Source: UBA2108 sp002713215
GTDB lineage: Bacteria; Bacteroidota; Bacteroidia; Flavobacteriales_G; Salibacteraceae
DNA length: 52,605 bases
NCBI GenBank assembly: GCA_937891015.1
Contig: CALAPY010000069.1
Span: 1 to 52,605, forward strand
Direction of reading: 5' to 3'
Each line of letters begins with the position of its first letter. Position 1 is the first letter of the stretch. Below, piece by piece: positions 27,243-36,018 of the stretch. The notes beneath the pieces are model-generated. The model ran no database searches. It had not been told where the DNA came from and saw only the letters and a list, made by a program, of their open reading frames with translations. Both the position numbers and the translations under genes were made by a program.

Positions 27243-27722
27243 ATGTCAATAAAGCAATTAATTATTTCATTTACCTTCTTTCCGCAATTGGTTTGTATTT
27301 CACTTTTTGCCCAAAACCAAACCGAAAAAGATTCAATGGTATTGGAGATTCCTCTTCAGGAAGTAATTACACAGGACGATATTGATTCGGATGATGAGGT
27401 ATTTACTTTCGTCGAAAAAATGCCTGAATTTCCAGGAGGGGATGATGGTTTGTATAAGTTTCTGGGGGATAATATTCAATACCCTGCCGAAGCTAAAGAG
27501 CAGGGAATTGAAGGTATTGTTTATGTAACTTTTGTCATAAAAGCCAACGGAAAGGTTACCGATGTTGAAGTTTTACGGGGAATAGGTGGAGGCTGTGATA
27601 AAGAGGCAAAAAGAGTCATAAAGAAGATGCCTAACTGGACACCCGGAACGCAGCGAGGTAGAAATGTAAATGTTCAATTTAACCTACCACTAAGGTTTCA
27701 GCTTAGCGGAGATAAAGAATAA
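27243..27722 (+). CDS. Small exported TonB C-terminal domain protein
   Basis: A 159-residue protein with signal peptide MSIKQLIISFTFFPQLVCISLFAQ, a short acidic linker (DDIDSDDEVFTF) and one TonB C-terminal domain with EKMPEFPGGDDGLYKFL, GIEGIVYVTFVIKANGKV and LRGIGGGCDKEAKRVI. This domain is clearly paralogous to the C-terminus of the preceding protein, so one probably arose from the other. No membrane anchor is present; a soluble periplasmic protein is likely. The start is set at the ATG at 27243, not the TTG at 27234. It lies 15 bases before parC in the same run. Confidence 0.85.
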   Translation: MSIKQLIISFTFFPQLVCISLFAQNQTEKDSMVLEIPLQEVITQDDIDSDDEVFTFVEKMPEFPGGDDGLYKFLGDNIQYPAEAKEQGIEGIVYVTFVIKANGKVTDVEVLRGIGGGCDKEAKRVIKKMPNWTPGTQRGRNVNVQFNLPLRFQLSGDKE

Positions 27723-27737
27723 GTAGAAGAATAATTT

Positions 27738-30700
27738 ATGTCTGATATACCGGAAGACAACTTAGAGGAAAAAGACGAGGAGTTTGAGCCAATTGAAGAA
27801 TTGGAAGAGGGAGAAACAGTTACCCATATTTCGGGTATGTACGAGACCTGGTTTTTGGATTACGCTTCCTACGTAATTCTGGAACGGGCTGTACCCCACA
27901 TTAATGATGGATTAAAACCCGTACAGCGTAGAATTCTTCATTCATTAAAGGAGCTGGACGATGGCCGCTACAATAAAGTAGCTAATGTAGTTGGAAATAC
28001 CATGAAATACCATCCGCATGGAGATGCTTCTATTGCTGATGCATTGGTGGCTCTCGGGCAAAAAGATCTGCTAATTGATACTCAGGGAAACTGGGGAAAT
28101 ACCATGACCGGGGATCGGGCAGCAGCACCACGGTACATCGAAGCGCGTCTGTCCAAGTTTGCATTAGAAGTTGTATTTAATCCAAAAACCACTGAATGGT
28201 TAGCATCTTATGATGGCAGAAACAAGGAACCAGTAACACTTCCGGTTAAATTTCCTTTGCTATTGGCCCAGGGGGTTGAAGGAATTGCCGTTGGGCTTTC
28301 CTGTAAAATTGTTCCGCACAACTTCATAGAATTAATCGATGCCTCTGTAAAAGTATTGCAGGGTGTTAGCCCCAAGATCTATCCCGATTTTCCAACCGGT
28401 GGAATGGCGGATTTCGGCAATTACAATAACGGTGCCCGAGGTGGCAAAATTCGGGTTAGAGCAAAAATTTCGGCTCAGGACAAAAAGACCTTGCTCATTT
28501 CGGAATTACCATTTAATGTCACCACGAGTAACCTGATCGATTCCGTTGTAAAAGCCAATGAAAAAGGAAAGATTAAGATCAAAAAAATTGAGGATAACAC
28601 ATCCGATAAGGTTGAAATTTTGGTGCATTTGGCTCCCGGAGTTTCACCAGACAAAACCATTGACGCCCTTTATGCTTTTACCGATTGCGAAATATCAATT
28701 TCTCCCAATGCCGTAATCATTGAAAACGATAAACCACGGTTTGTATCAGTTACTGAAATATTAAAAGCTTCAACTGAGAACACCAAGAACCTGTTGAAGC
28801 TTGAGCTCGAAATCAGGAAGGGAGAGCTTAACGAACAATGGCATTACGCCAATTTAGAGCGCATATTTATTGAGAATAAAATCTACATTGAATTCGATGG
28901 ACTTTCCTACGATGAGGCCATCACCGTTACCCATAAGTTACTTAAGCCACACATTAAACATCTTAGGCGAGAAATAACCGATGACGATGTTAAGAAACTG
29001 ATGGAAATAAGGATGCGTCGAATTACCAAACACGACGCAGACAAAGCCAACGATGTAATTGCAGGTTTGGAAGAAGAACTTAAACAGGTTCAGTTTAATC
29101 TAGATAACCTTACCGATTATGCCATTGATTACTTCAAAAGCTTGAAAAAGAAATATGGAGAAGGTCGTGAGCGTAAGACTGAGATAAAGAACTTCGAAGA
29201 CATTGTGAAGTCCAAAGTTGCGGTTGCCAACGTAAAACTTTACGTAAACCGGGCAGAAGGGTTTATTGGCTCTGGATTAAGAAGATCCGATTCTGAGTTT
29301 GTAACCGAATGTTCCGATATTGATGACATAATTGTCATTAGAAAAGATGGTGTATTAATTGTCACCAAAATTTCCGACAAATCCTTTGTCGGTAAGGATA
29401 TACTGCACGTCAACGTGTGGAAGAAGGGTGACGAAAGAACCATTTACAACCTGATTTATTTGGATGGGAAATCCAGGTATGCCATGGTTAAGCGATTTGC
29501 GGTTAAGTCCATTACTCGTGATAAGGAATATCATTTAACAGCCGGAGCAGCCAAATCGAAGGTTCTTTACCTAACCGCAAACCCCAATGGGGAAGCGGAA
29601 ACCATAAAAGTTTTACTGCGACCCCGACCCAAAGTAAAGCGACTGAAGTTTGACTTTGGTTTTTCAGACATTGCCATAAAGGGGCGAGCGGCAAAGGGAA
29701 ACATTCTTACCAAGCATGTAATTCATAAAGTTGAATTGAAAGAAGCTGGTGTTTCTACCCTTGGTGGAAGAAACATCTGGTGGGACGAAACTGTTCAACG
29801 CCTGAATACTGAAGGTAGGGGAAGGTTATTGGGAGAGTTTTTTGCAGAAGACAAAATACTGTCCGTAATGCAAAGCGGACATTACAAACTATCTGCTCAA
29901 ACGATCAATACCCACTTCGATAGCGACATGATAATCATTGAAAAATATGACCCCAATAAGGTGTTTTCAATGGTGTATTTCGACGGAGACAAGGAAAACT
30001 ATTACGTAAAACGATTCCTCCTGGAATCGACTGATAAGAAGACTTTGCTAATGTCTGAACATGAAAGTTCAAGATTGTTACTTATCAGTTCAGAGAAATA
30101 TGCCAGGGCTAAGGTTATATTCGATAAGCGTACGAGTAACCGGGAAGATGAAGAATTTGAACTCTTTGATTTTATAAGTGTCAAAGGCCAAAAGTCTCAG
30201 GGAAACAGATTATCTTCTCACAAGGTGAAAAACGTGGTGGAAATTGCTCCTGTTAGAAAGGACCCTGAGGTGGAAGAAGTACCTGAAGTTGCGGCAGTTG
30301 AATCCGAATCGGATGCTGCTTCCGCTAAAGCTTCAACGGTTGAAAAAAATGAAGTAGTACAGGAACCGGAACCAAAGTCTGCCGAACCTGTAGTCGAAGT
30401 TACCAAACCTAAGCTGGTAGTTGAGGAAGTTAAGAAGGAGAAGAAGGTTGCTCCTAAACCCAGGAAGGAAAAAGCAGCTACGACTCCTAAACCCGAACCA
30501 AAAGCTAAAAAAACAGAACCGGATAGCGCCTCTGCTTCGCAACCGCAAAAGCCGGCAGGCGAACGCGGTGAAGCTACGGGCAACACGCAGAAAAAGGAAC
30601 AGTCAGCAACCACTGCCCCAGTTAAAGCTTCTGGCGATACGAAGAAGGAGCCTAAGGTGGAAAAACCCAAGGTGGCTAAATCAAAGCCTGTTAAAGAGGA

Positions 30701-30839
30701 GGAAAAGAAGGTAGCTAAACCCACACCAGCCAAGGTGAAGGAGAAAAAAGAGCCTGTTTCTAAGGAATCGGCCAAGCCGAATAAGAAGGATGATGACATT
30801 CCACCGGAAGGGCCTGTTCAAATCACCCTGGATTTGTAA
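27738..30839 (+). CDS. parC: DNA topoisomerase IV subunit A with long disordered tail
   Basis: Cleavage subunit of topoisomerase IV (1033 residues). The acidic N-terminus (about 1-28) leads into the winged-helix/tower domains with GLKPVQRRIL, YHPHGDASIADALVAL and AAAPRYIEARLSKF, where Tyr133 is the DNA-linking residue. The coiled-coil tower and a beta-pinwheel C-terminal domain extend to about 845. The last 190 residues are a low-complexity Lys/Glu/Pro/Ala tail far beyond what catalysis needs. Residues 930-954 of this tail are encoded by a segment shared with rho. It pairs with parE upstream; two TonB-C genes lie between. Confidence 0.94.
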   Translation: MSDIPEDNLEEKDEEFEPIEELEEGETVTHISGMYETWFLDYASYVILERAVPHINDGLKPVQRRILHSLKELDDGRYNKVANVVGNTMKYHPHGDASIADALVALGQKDLLIDTQGNWGNTMTGDRAAAPRYIEARLSKFALEVVFNPKTTEWLASYDGRNKEPVTLPVKFPLLLAQGVEGIAVGLSCKIVPHNFIELIDASVKVLQGVSPKIYPDFPTGGMADFGNYNNGARGGKIRVRAKISAQDKKTLLISELPFNVTTSNLIDSVVKANEKGKIKIKKIEDNTSDKVEILVHLAPGVSPDKTIDALYAFTDCEISISPNAVIIENDKPRFVSVTEILKASTENTKNLLKLELEIRKGELNEQWHYANLERIFIENKIYIEFDGLSYDEAITVTHKLLKPHIKHLRREITDDDVKKLMEIRMRRITKHDADKANDVIAGLEEELKQVQFNLDNLTDYAIDYFKSLKKKYGEGRERKTEIKNFEDIVKSKVAVANVKLYVNRAEGFIGSGLRRSDSEFVTECSDIDDIIVIRKDGVLIVTKISDKSFVGKDILHVNVWKKGDERTIYNLIYLDGKSRYAMVKRFAVKSITRDKEYHLTAGAAKSKVLYLTANPNGEAETIKVLLRPRPKVKRLKFDFGFSDIAIKGRAAKGNILTKHVIHKVELKEAGVSTLGGRNIWWDETVQRLNTEGRGRLLGEFFAEDKILSVMQSGHYKLSAQTINTHFDSDMIIIEKYDPNKVFSMVYFDGDKENYYVKRFLLESTDKKTLLMSEHESSRLLLISSEKYARAKVIFDKRTSNREDEEFELFDFISVKGQKSQGNRLSSHKVKNVVEIAPVRKDPEVEEVPEVAAVESESDAASAKASTVEKNEVVQEPEPKSAEPVVEVTKPKLVVEEVKKEKKVAPKPRKEKAATTPKPEPKAKKTEPDSASASQPQKPAGERGEATGNTQKKEQSATTAPVKASGDTKKEPKVEKPKVAKSKPVKEEEKKVAKPTPAKVKEKKEPVSKESAKPNKKDDDIPPEGPVQITLDL
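30524..30599 (+). repeat. Dispersed in-frame repeat, copy in parC
   Basis: A 76-base segment matching 37453-37528 inside rho at 69 positions by eye. The first 40 bases are identical. It encodes SASASQPQKPAGERGEATGN followed by TQKKE in the parC tail. It contains short inverted parts (CGCCT/AGGCG, ACCGC/GCGGT). Confidence 0.85.
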
Positions 30840-30913
30840 AATACTTCGTCTTTGATATGTGAATAGCCGCTAGTACAGATATTACAAACAAAAACGCTAT
30901 TCTAATATGAATT

Positions 30914-31064
30914 CGTCATTCCGTAAGAATAGATGAGCCTGTTGAGGAACAAGACAGATGCGAACCTTCTTTACGGAATCTCATTGAATTTGTGTGGAGA
31001 TTCTGCACAACTATCTCACTAAATCCACTTCGTGGCTTGGTTCGACTACGTTTGAGGAATGACG
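30914..31064. repeat. MITE-like palindromic intergenic repeat
   Basis: The 331-base spacer between parC and rimO holds no gene. It contains an element bounded by a perfect 9-base inverted repeat, CGTCATTCC (30914-30922) and GGAATGACG (31056-31064). Inside it TTCCGTAAGAA pairs with TTCTTTACGGAA (30967-30978) and GAATCTC (30976-30982) pairs with GAGATTC (30997-31003). Such GTCATTCC...GGAATGAC elements are, as I recall, dispersed in many Bacteroidota genomes. No transposase is encoded. The rest of the spacer holds the rimO promoter box. Confidence 0.7.
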
Positions 31065-31133
31065 GAACTTTAGGCTAAATCAACTACCCACATTATTTCT
31101 CAGTATGGACTCAACCTATCCGATTCCTCAACC

Positions 31134-31141
31134 TACCTTTG
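31134..31141 (+). promoter_or_regulatory. Candidate -7 box for rimO
   Basis: TACCTTTG matches TAnnTTTG and ends 29 bases before the ATG at 31171. It lies inside the longer ORF that begins at 31105, which supports the downstream start. Confidence 0.45.
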
Positions 31142-31170
31142 CACCCGAAAACTATCGGGTAGATTATACC

Positions 31171-32481
31171 ATGAAGACAAAGACACTTAAAAAGAATAAG
31201 GTCAACGTAATTACCTTAGGTTGCTCCAAGAATATTTATGATTCTGAAGTTATGATGGGGCAGCTCAAAGCCAACAACTTTGATGTACAGCACGAGAGTA
31301 ACGACGGTGAAGCCTCAACGGTAATCATTAACACCTGTGGTTTTATCGAAAACGCTAAGCAGGAAAGTATTGACACCATTCTGGATTGGGCGCAAGCAAA
31401 AAAGGATGGGTTGGTAGATAAGGTTATGGTTACCGGTTGTTTGAGTGAGCGCTACAAAGAAGACCTGTCCGGTGAAATCCCGGAAATCGATTCCTGGTTT
31501 GGAACCAGGGAATTGCCTCGGTTGCTCAAAACGCTTAAAGCAGATTATAAGCACGAATTGGTTGGAGAAAGATTGTTGACCACGCCGACTCATTACGCCT
31601 ATTTTAAAATAGCTGAAGGGTGTGATCGGCCGTGTTCATTTTGTGCTATCCCACTAATGAGGGGTAAGCATGTTTCCACGCCCATGGAGCAGTTGGTCGA
31701 GAGTGCCAAAAACTTAGCTGCTAATGGAACTAAAGAATTAATCTTAATAGCGCAGGACCTAACCTATTATGGCCTGGATATCTATAAAAAGAGAAACCTG
31801 GCGGAGTTGCTGGACCAACTTTCAGCAATAGATGGAATAGAATGGATTCGACTCCAATATGCTTATCCTTCCGGTTTTCCAATGGATATATTGGATGCCA
31901 TAAAACGAAACGATAAAGTTTGCCTGTATCTCGATATGCCCTTGCAGCACGCGAGCTCCAAAATGCTTAAGGCTATGAAACGGGGTATTAATCGGAAAAA
32001 AACAGATGCTCTCATTCGTGAAATTCGAAAACAGGTTCCTGGTTTGGCATTAAGAACCACTTTGATCACTGGCTTTCCAGGAGAAACTCAGGAGGATTTT
32101 GAAGAAATGATGGACTGGGTGGAAGGAACCCGCTTCGATCGATTGGGATGTTTTACCTATTCTCATGAAGAGAATACAACAGCTTATGAATTAGAGGATA
32201 ATGTTCCGGAAGAAGTAAAACAAGCCAGGGCCAATGCCATTATGGAGTTGCAAAGCGAAATTTCAAGAGAACTGAACGAAGCCAGGATTGGAAAAACCTT
32301 TAAGGTGCTTTTTGATCGAGTAGAAGGCGACTACTTTATTGGAAGAACGCAATATGATTCTCCGGAAGTGGACAATGAAGTTCTGGTTCACAAAAACGAT
32401 GGCTACGCCAGAATCGGGGACTTTGCAACGGTAGAAATTACCGATGCCGAAGAATTCGATTTGTTTGGGAAGATGGTGTAA
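31171..32481 (+). CDS. rimO: Ribosomal protein S12 methylthiotransferase RimO
   Basis: A 436-residue radical-SAM enzyme that adds a methylthio group to the conserved Asp of ribosomal protein S12. The UPF0004 domain has cluster cysteines at 18, 56 and 90 (LGCSKN, NTCGF, TGCLSE). The radical-SAM motif CDRPCSFC has Cys151, 155 and 158. A TRAM domain ends the protein (FDRVEGDYFIGRTQYDSPEV). MKTKTLKKNKVNVITLGCSK is the usual start; the longer frame from 31105 adds 22 residues with no family match. In many Bacteroidota this gene follows ftsY; here it does not. Confidence 0.96.
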   Translation: MKTKTLKKNKVNVITLGCSKNIYDSEVMMGQLKANNFDVQHESNDGEASTVIINTCGFIENAKQESIDTILDWAQAKKDGLVDKVMVTGCLSERYKEDLSGEIPEIDSWFGTRELPRLLKTLKADYKHELVGERLLTTPTHYAYFKIAEGCDRPCSFCAIPLMRGKHVSTPMEQLVESAKNLAANGTKELILIAQDLTYYGLDIYKKRNLAELLDQLSAIDGIEWIRLQYAYPSGFPMDILDAIKRNDKVCLYLDMPLQHASSKMLKAMKRGINRKKTDALIREIRKQVPGLALRTTLITGFPGETQEDFEEMMDWVEGTRFDRLGCFTYSHEENTTAYELEDNVPEEVKQARANAIMELQSEISRELNEARIGKTFKVLFDRVEGDYFIGRTQYDSPEVDNEVLVHKNDGYARIGDFATVEITDAEEFDLFGKMV

Positions 32482-32584
32482 CCTGCTTATTACCCCTTCA
32501 TTTTTATTGGCTGACTCGAGCTTTTCCCGTAGGAAGGGTTGCGATTTAATGGTTAACTTGCGTAATAATTAAACCAAATAAAGC

Positions 32585-34711
32585 ATGATACGTACCGCAG
32601 TCATTTTCTCCTTCATATTACTTCATGTTTCCGGAGTAGCACAGGATAAGAAATTAGATCCAGATCGCTTACCGGAGAACGTGTTTTTTGAGGAAACATT
32701 CGTAGACGACCGAAATCAATGGTCTGATTTTGACTTTGACGCTGCATCCGGTACAGTGAAAGATGGTAAATACCTTTTTAAAGGTAAGCGTTATGATAGA
32801 GGACATATTACGTTCGATAGCTATGCAATTGACCCAACCAGTGAGTTTTATGTAGAGACTTCGTTTAGGATAATATTGGGACCCGATAATCATGGGTCTG
32901 GCTTAGTATTAAATCATGGGAGTTATGAAAAGAATAGTGGTATGCGTTTTGAAATTGCACAGAACAAGTATTTTCAGGTTCTATTGTGGGAAAATGGAGA
33001 ACTCAACAAATTGGTTTCCTGGACACCCTGCAAGTATGTACATACAGATTCGGAAAACAAGCTTGGAGTTTTTGTCCGCCATAAAACAATGGAATTCTAT
33101 GTCAACGATTTTCTGGTTGCCACCATTGACAGACCCAAATATCAAGGCACGGACATAGGTTTCATAGTGGCCAGAAGTTCCATTATGTCTATAGATTATT
33201 TTAGAATTAGATACAATTCGGAACCCATTAGTGAAATAGACCACCCTGTCAATGGGTATTCAAAGGTCCCATTAAAAGGCGGTATAAATAGTACCGTTTA
33301 TGAATCGGATGCGGTAGTAAGCCCCGATGGGCTTGCTATATTCTTTACTCGAGGAACAAATCAGGGTTTTATACACGTTGAGAAAAGAAAAATCATGTAT
33401 GCGGAAAGGGTGTCGAAGCAAGCAGATTGGAGTAACCCCAAAGAGCTTCCCGAACAAATAAATCAAGGTGGAAGACCAAAGGTGGTAGGTGTAAGCGCCG
33501 ATAAAAGAAAGCTCTATTTTACAGGAACTTATGCGGAAGGAATAAGATTACATGATAAAGGTATTTCCTTATCGGAATTTAAAGATGGAAAATGGACAGC
33601 CCCTCAAACATTAAATATTGAAGGCTTTACTAACCTGGATTATTTTGAAACGTATTCGGTTAGTGCTTCAAACCGAATTATGATATTGGCCATTCAGGAT
33701 GAAACTTCCATCGGAGAACTTGATTTGTATGTGAGCTTTTATGATGGTAAATTGTGGTCAAAGCCCAGAAACCTAGGAAAAAAGGTCAATTCTTATGCGG
33801 ATGAAGGTTCGCCATGTTTAGCTCCTGATAATGTAACCCTCTATTTTACATCCAATGGAAGACCTGGATATGGAAAGGAAGATGTGTTTGTAACCAGAAG
33901 ACTTGACAATACCTGGAGCAATTGGACAACGCCTAAAAACCTGGGGCCGGAAATCAACTCAAAATTTGAAGATTCCGGATTAAAGGTTGATGCAGATGGG
34001 TTTTATGCTTACCTAGAGCGTGATGGTGGAAATGAATTGCAGACCGAGCTATGCAGGATTCAAATTCCGGAATATGCCCGACCCGAACCCGTTGTAATTG
34101 TTCATGGACGCGTGTTGGAAATGCCTGATGAAAAGCACTTGGGGACCGAGATCTACTATGAGGATTTGTTTTCGAATACCATTGAAGGCTATGCTGAGTC
34201 CAGTTCTGAAGACGGCTCATTTGTACTGGTTTTGCCAACCACAACAAAATATGGGATCTCAACCGAAGCCATTGATTATATGGTTGAAAGCCCTGTTATA
34301 GATTTTTCAAAGAAAGAAACCATTGGATTTTCGGACACCACTGTTAAGGTATTGTTGTATCCATTAGGAAAAGGTCAAACAGCAAAGCTCAATAACATGC
34401 ATTTTGACCCTGCGAAATATGAAATCCTTCCCGAGTCTGAGGCCGAATTAAAGCGTTTGTACAAGATTCTTCTCGATCATCCCGATATGAAAATTGAAAT
34501 TCATGGCCATACCGAAGTGGCCAGAAAAAAGGGAAGCGAACAATACCTTATTAATCTCTCTGAGAATAGGGCTGGAGCCATTAAGAATTACCTGATTGAG
34601 CTAGGCATTACGCAGGATCGAATGACTACGGTTGGACACGGTGGGAAAGATCCCGTTTCCACGGATCAGAATCTAAATAGAAGGGTAGAGATTAAAATTC
34701 TGAACCTCTAA
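32585..34711 (+). CDS. OmpA/PD40 protein with N-terminal lectin-like sandwich
   Basis: A 708-residue exported protein (signal peptide MIRTAVIFSFILLHVSGVAQ). Residues about 30-215 look like a concanavalin-type beta-sandwich (FFEETFVDDRNQW, GSGLVLNHG, FYVNDFLVATIDRP). They are followed by a PD40 beta-propeller (about 225-485, with SPDGLAIFFTRG and LAPDNVTLYFTSNGRPGYG), a short CRD-like sandwich (about 495-590) and a C-terminal OmpA domain (about 595-708, with IHGHTEVARKKG and NRRVEIKIL). The layout parallels the protein at 12817-14886, with the TPR part replaced by the sandwich. It probably sits at the inner face of the outer membrane bound to peptidoglycan. The partner is unknown. Confidence 0.82.
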   Translation: MIRTAVIFSFILLHVSGVAQDKKLDPDRLPENVFFEETFVDDRNQWSDFDFDAASGTVKDGKYLFKGKRYDRGHITFDSYAIDPTSEFYVETSFRIILGPDNHGSGLVLNHGSYEKNSGMRFEIAQNKYFQVLLWENGELNKLVSWTPCKYVHTDSENKLGVFVRHKTMEFYVNDFLVATIDRPKYQGTDIGFIVARSSIMSIDYFRIRYNSEPISEIDHPVNGYSKVPLKGGINSTVYESDAVVSPDGLAIFFTRGTNQGFIHVEKRKIMYAERVSKQADWSNPKELPEQINQGGRPKVVGVSADKRKLYFTGTYAEGIRLHDKGISLSEFKDGKWTAPQTLNIEGFTNLDYFETYSVSASNRIMILAIQDETSIGELDLYVSFYDGKLWSKPRNLGKKVNSYADEGSPCLAPDNVTLYFTSNGRPGYGKEDVFVTRRLDNTWSNWTTPKNLGPEINSKFEDSGLKVDADGFYAYLERDGGNELQTELCRIQIPEYARPEPVVIVHGRVLEMPDEKHLGTEIYYEDLFSNTIEGYAESSSEDGSFVLVLPTTTKYGISTEAIDYMVESPVIDFSKKETIGFSDTTVKVLLYPLGKGQTAKLNNMHFDPAKYEILPESEAELKRLYKILLDHPDMKIEIHGHTEVARKKGSEQYLINLSENRAGAIKNYLIELGITQDRMTTVGHGGKDPVSTDQNLNRRVEIKILNL

Positions 34712-34712
34712 T

Positions 34713-35912
34713 TTACTTGAAGCCGTCTAAAAACTCTTGGGCACAAGCCGTTAAATGTTCACGTTGCGCATCATTCAATCCATGATGGCAAGCCATTAGC
34801 ATTCCACCACGCATTACCTGGTCGGTGTTTGGTGCACCTCCCGGGGCCATTCTATATTCCACGTTTTTAAAGAGAGGTTGACGAGCAACATTTCCGGTAA
34901 ACACAGTTCGTGTTTGAATCCTGCGTTTTTCCATAAAAATCTGGAATTCCCTTCGGGTAAACGGAGCATCGTCTTTTATTGTTAATGCAAAGGCTAACCA
35001 ACCGGTTTTTGAATTTGGAAATTGGTTCGGCAGAATAAACCATTCTTCGTATTGTTTGAAGAAGTTCATCATGTAGTCGTAGTTCTTTTCACGCTCGCTT
35101 ATGTTGAACGCCAGTTTATCCAATTGGACCAATCCAAATGCCGCACCCATTTCAGAAGGTTCAAGGTTGTAACCTAAGGCTTCAAAAACAAATTTGGCAT
35201 CGTAGTCTATTCCATCGACCTGCACGTCGAATCGGTTTTCAATTTTCTCAGATTCTACGAATAGAGAAGAAGACCTTCCCCAACTTCGCAATAGTTTGGC
35301 CCGGTCATTTAATTCATCGGTATTTACGCAAAGCATCCCCCCGTTTCCTGCGCAGTTGATCACATGAGATCCGTAGAAACTTGTAATTGAGATATCAGAG
35401 TGTTTTCCTGAACTTTCACCATTTATGGTAGCGCCCAGGGTATCAGCAGAATCCTCAATTACCTTTAGGTTATATTTTTTGGCCAGTGCCCCCAATTTAT
35501 CCCAGTCCGGTACATTACCAATTAGGTTAGGAACAATTAAAGCAGAAGTTTTATCGGTAATCATTTCCTCTACCTTATCCGCGTCAATGCAAAAAGTTCC
35601 CGGTTTCACATCAACAAGAACAGGAACCAATCCGTTTTTAATTTGGGGAGCAACTGTGGTTGCAAAGGTTAATGCCGGAGTAATTACCTCAGACCCTTTA
35701 GGCAAATCCAAAATCTCTACTGCCAAATACAGAGCAGAAGAACCCGAATTTACCATAATGCCATGCTTCTTGTTGAACAATTTAGCAACCCGTTCTTCCA
35801 TTTTTCGAACGTGATCACCCATTTGAGTTGAAGTCCTAAGAACGTGAGTTACCGCTGCTATTTCTTCTTCTCCGTGAACGGTGCAACCATAGGGTACATT
35901 AACGTCTTCCAT
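34713..35912 (-). CDS. DegT/DnrJ/EryC1/StrS family PLP enzyme, probable sugar 3-dehydratase type
   Basis: A 399-residue fold-type I PLP enzyme acting on nucleotide sugars. Visible: NSGSSALYLAVEIL, EVITPALTFATTVAP, and VIEDSADTLGA with the Asp that binds the PLP nitrogen. At the position where aminotransferases carry the PLP-binding Lys (SFHAIKN in ArnB), this protein has His183 in SFYGSHVINCAG. RfbH and ColD, 3-dehydratases in dideoxysugar synthesis, also have His there, and segments such as KNGLVPVLVDV resemble RfbH. I infer a 3-dehydratase-like reaction. The Fe-S cysteines of RfbH are not evident, so ColD is the nearer model. A reductase/epimerase gene lies just upstream on the same strand. 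Confidence 0.85.
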   Translation of the reverse strand: MEDVNVPYGCTVHGEEEIAAVTHVLRTSTQMGDHVRKMEERVAKLFNKKHGIMVNSGSSALYLAVEILDLPKGSEVITPALTFATTVAPQIKNGLVPVLVDVKPGTFCIDADKVEEMITDKTSALIVPNLIGNVPDWDKLGALAKKYNLKVIEDSADTLGATINGESSGKHSDISITSFYGSHVINCAGNGGMLCVNTDELNDRAKLLRSWGRSSSLFVESEKIENRFDVQVDGIDYDAKFVFEALGYNLEPSEMGAAFGLVQLDKLAFNISEREKNYDYMMNFFKQYEEWFILPNQFPNSKTGWLAFALTIKDDAPFTRREFQIFMEKRRIQTRTVFTGNVARQPLFKNVEYRMAPGGAPNTDQVMRGGMLMACHHGLNDAQREHLTACAQEFLDGFK

Positions 35913-36018
35913 CTGTTATTCTGTTTTCTTATTGTTTAATAACCTGATTCATTACTCCAGTTCTACTTTCCAGCGTACATGAATACAAGCGCGCGAATTT
36001 ACATCAGCTTTGCCTTTA

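Noticed and set aside
30218..30799. Minus-strand frame of 193 codons opposite the parC tail
   Set aside because: Low-complexity shadow of the Lys/Pro/Glu tail; no promoter or start context, and the parC frame continues through it.
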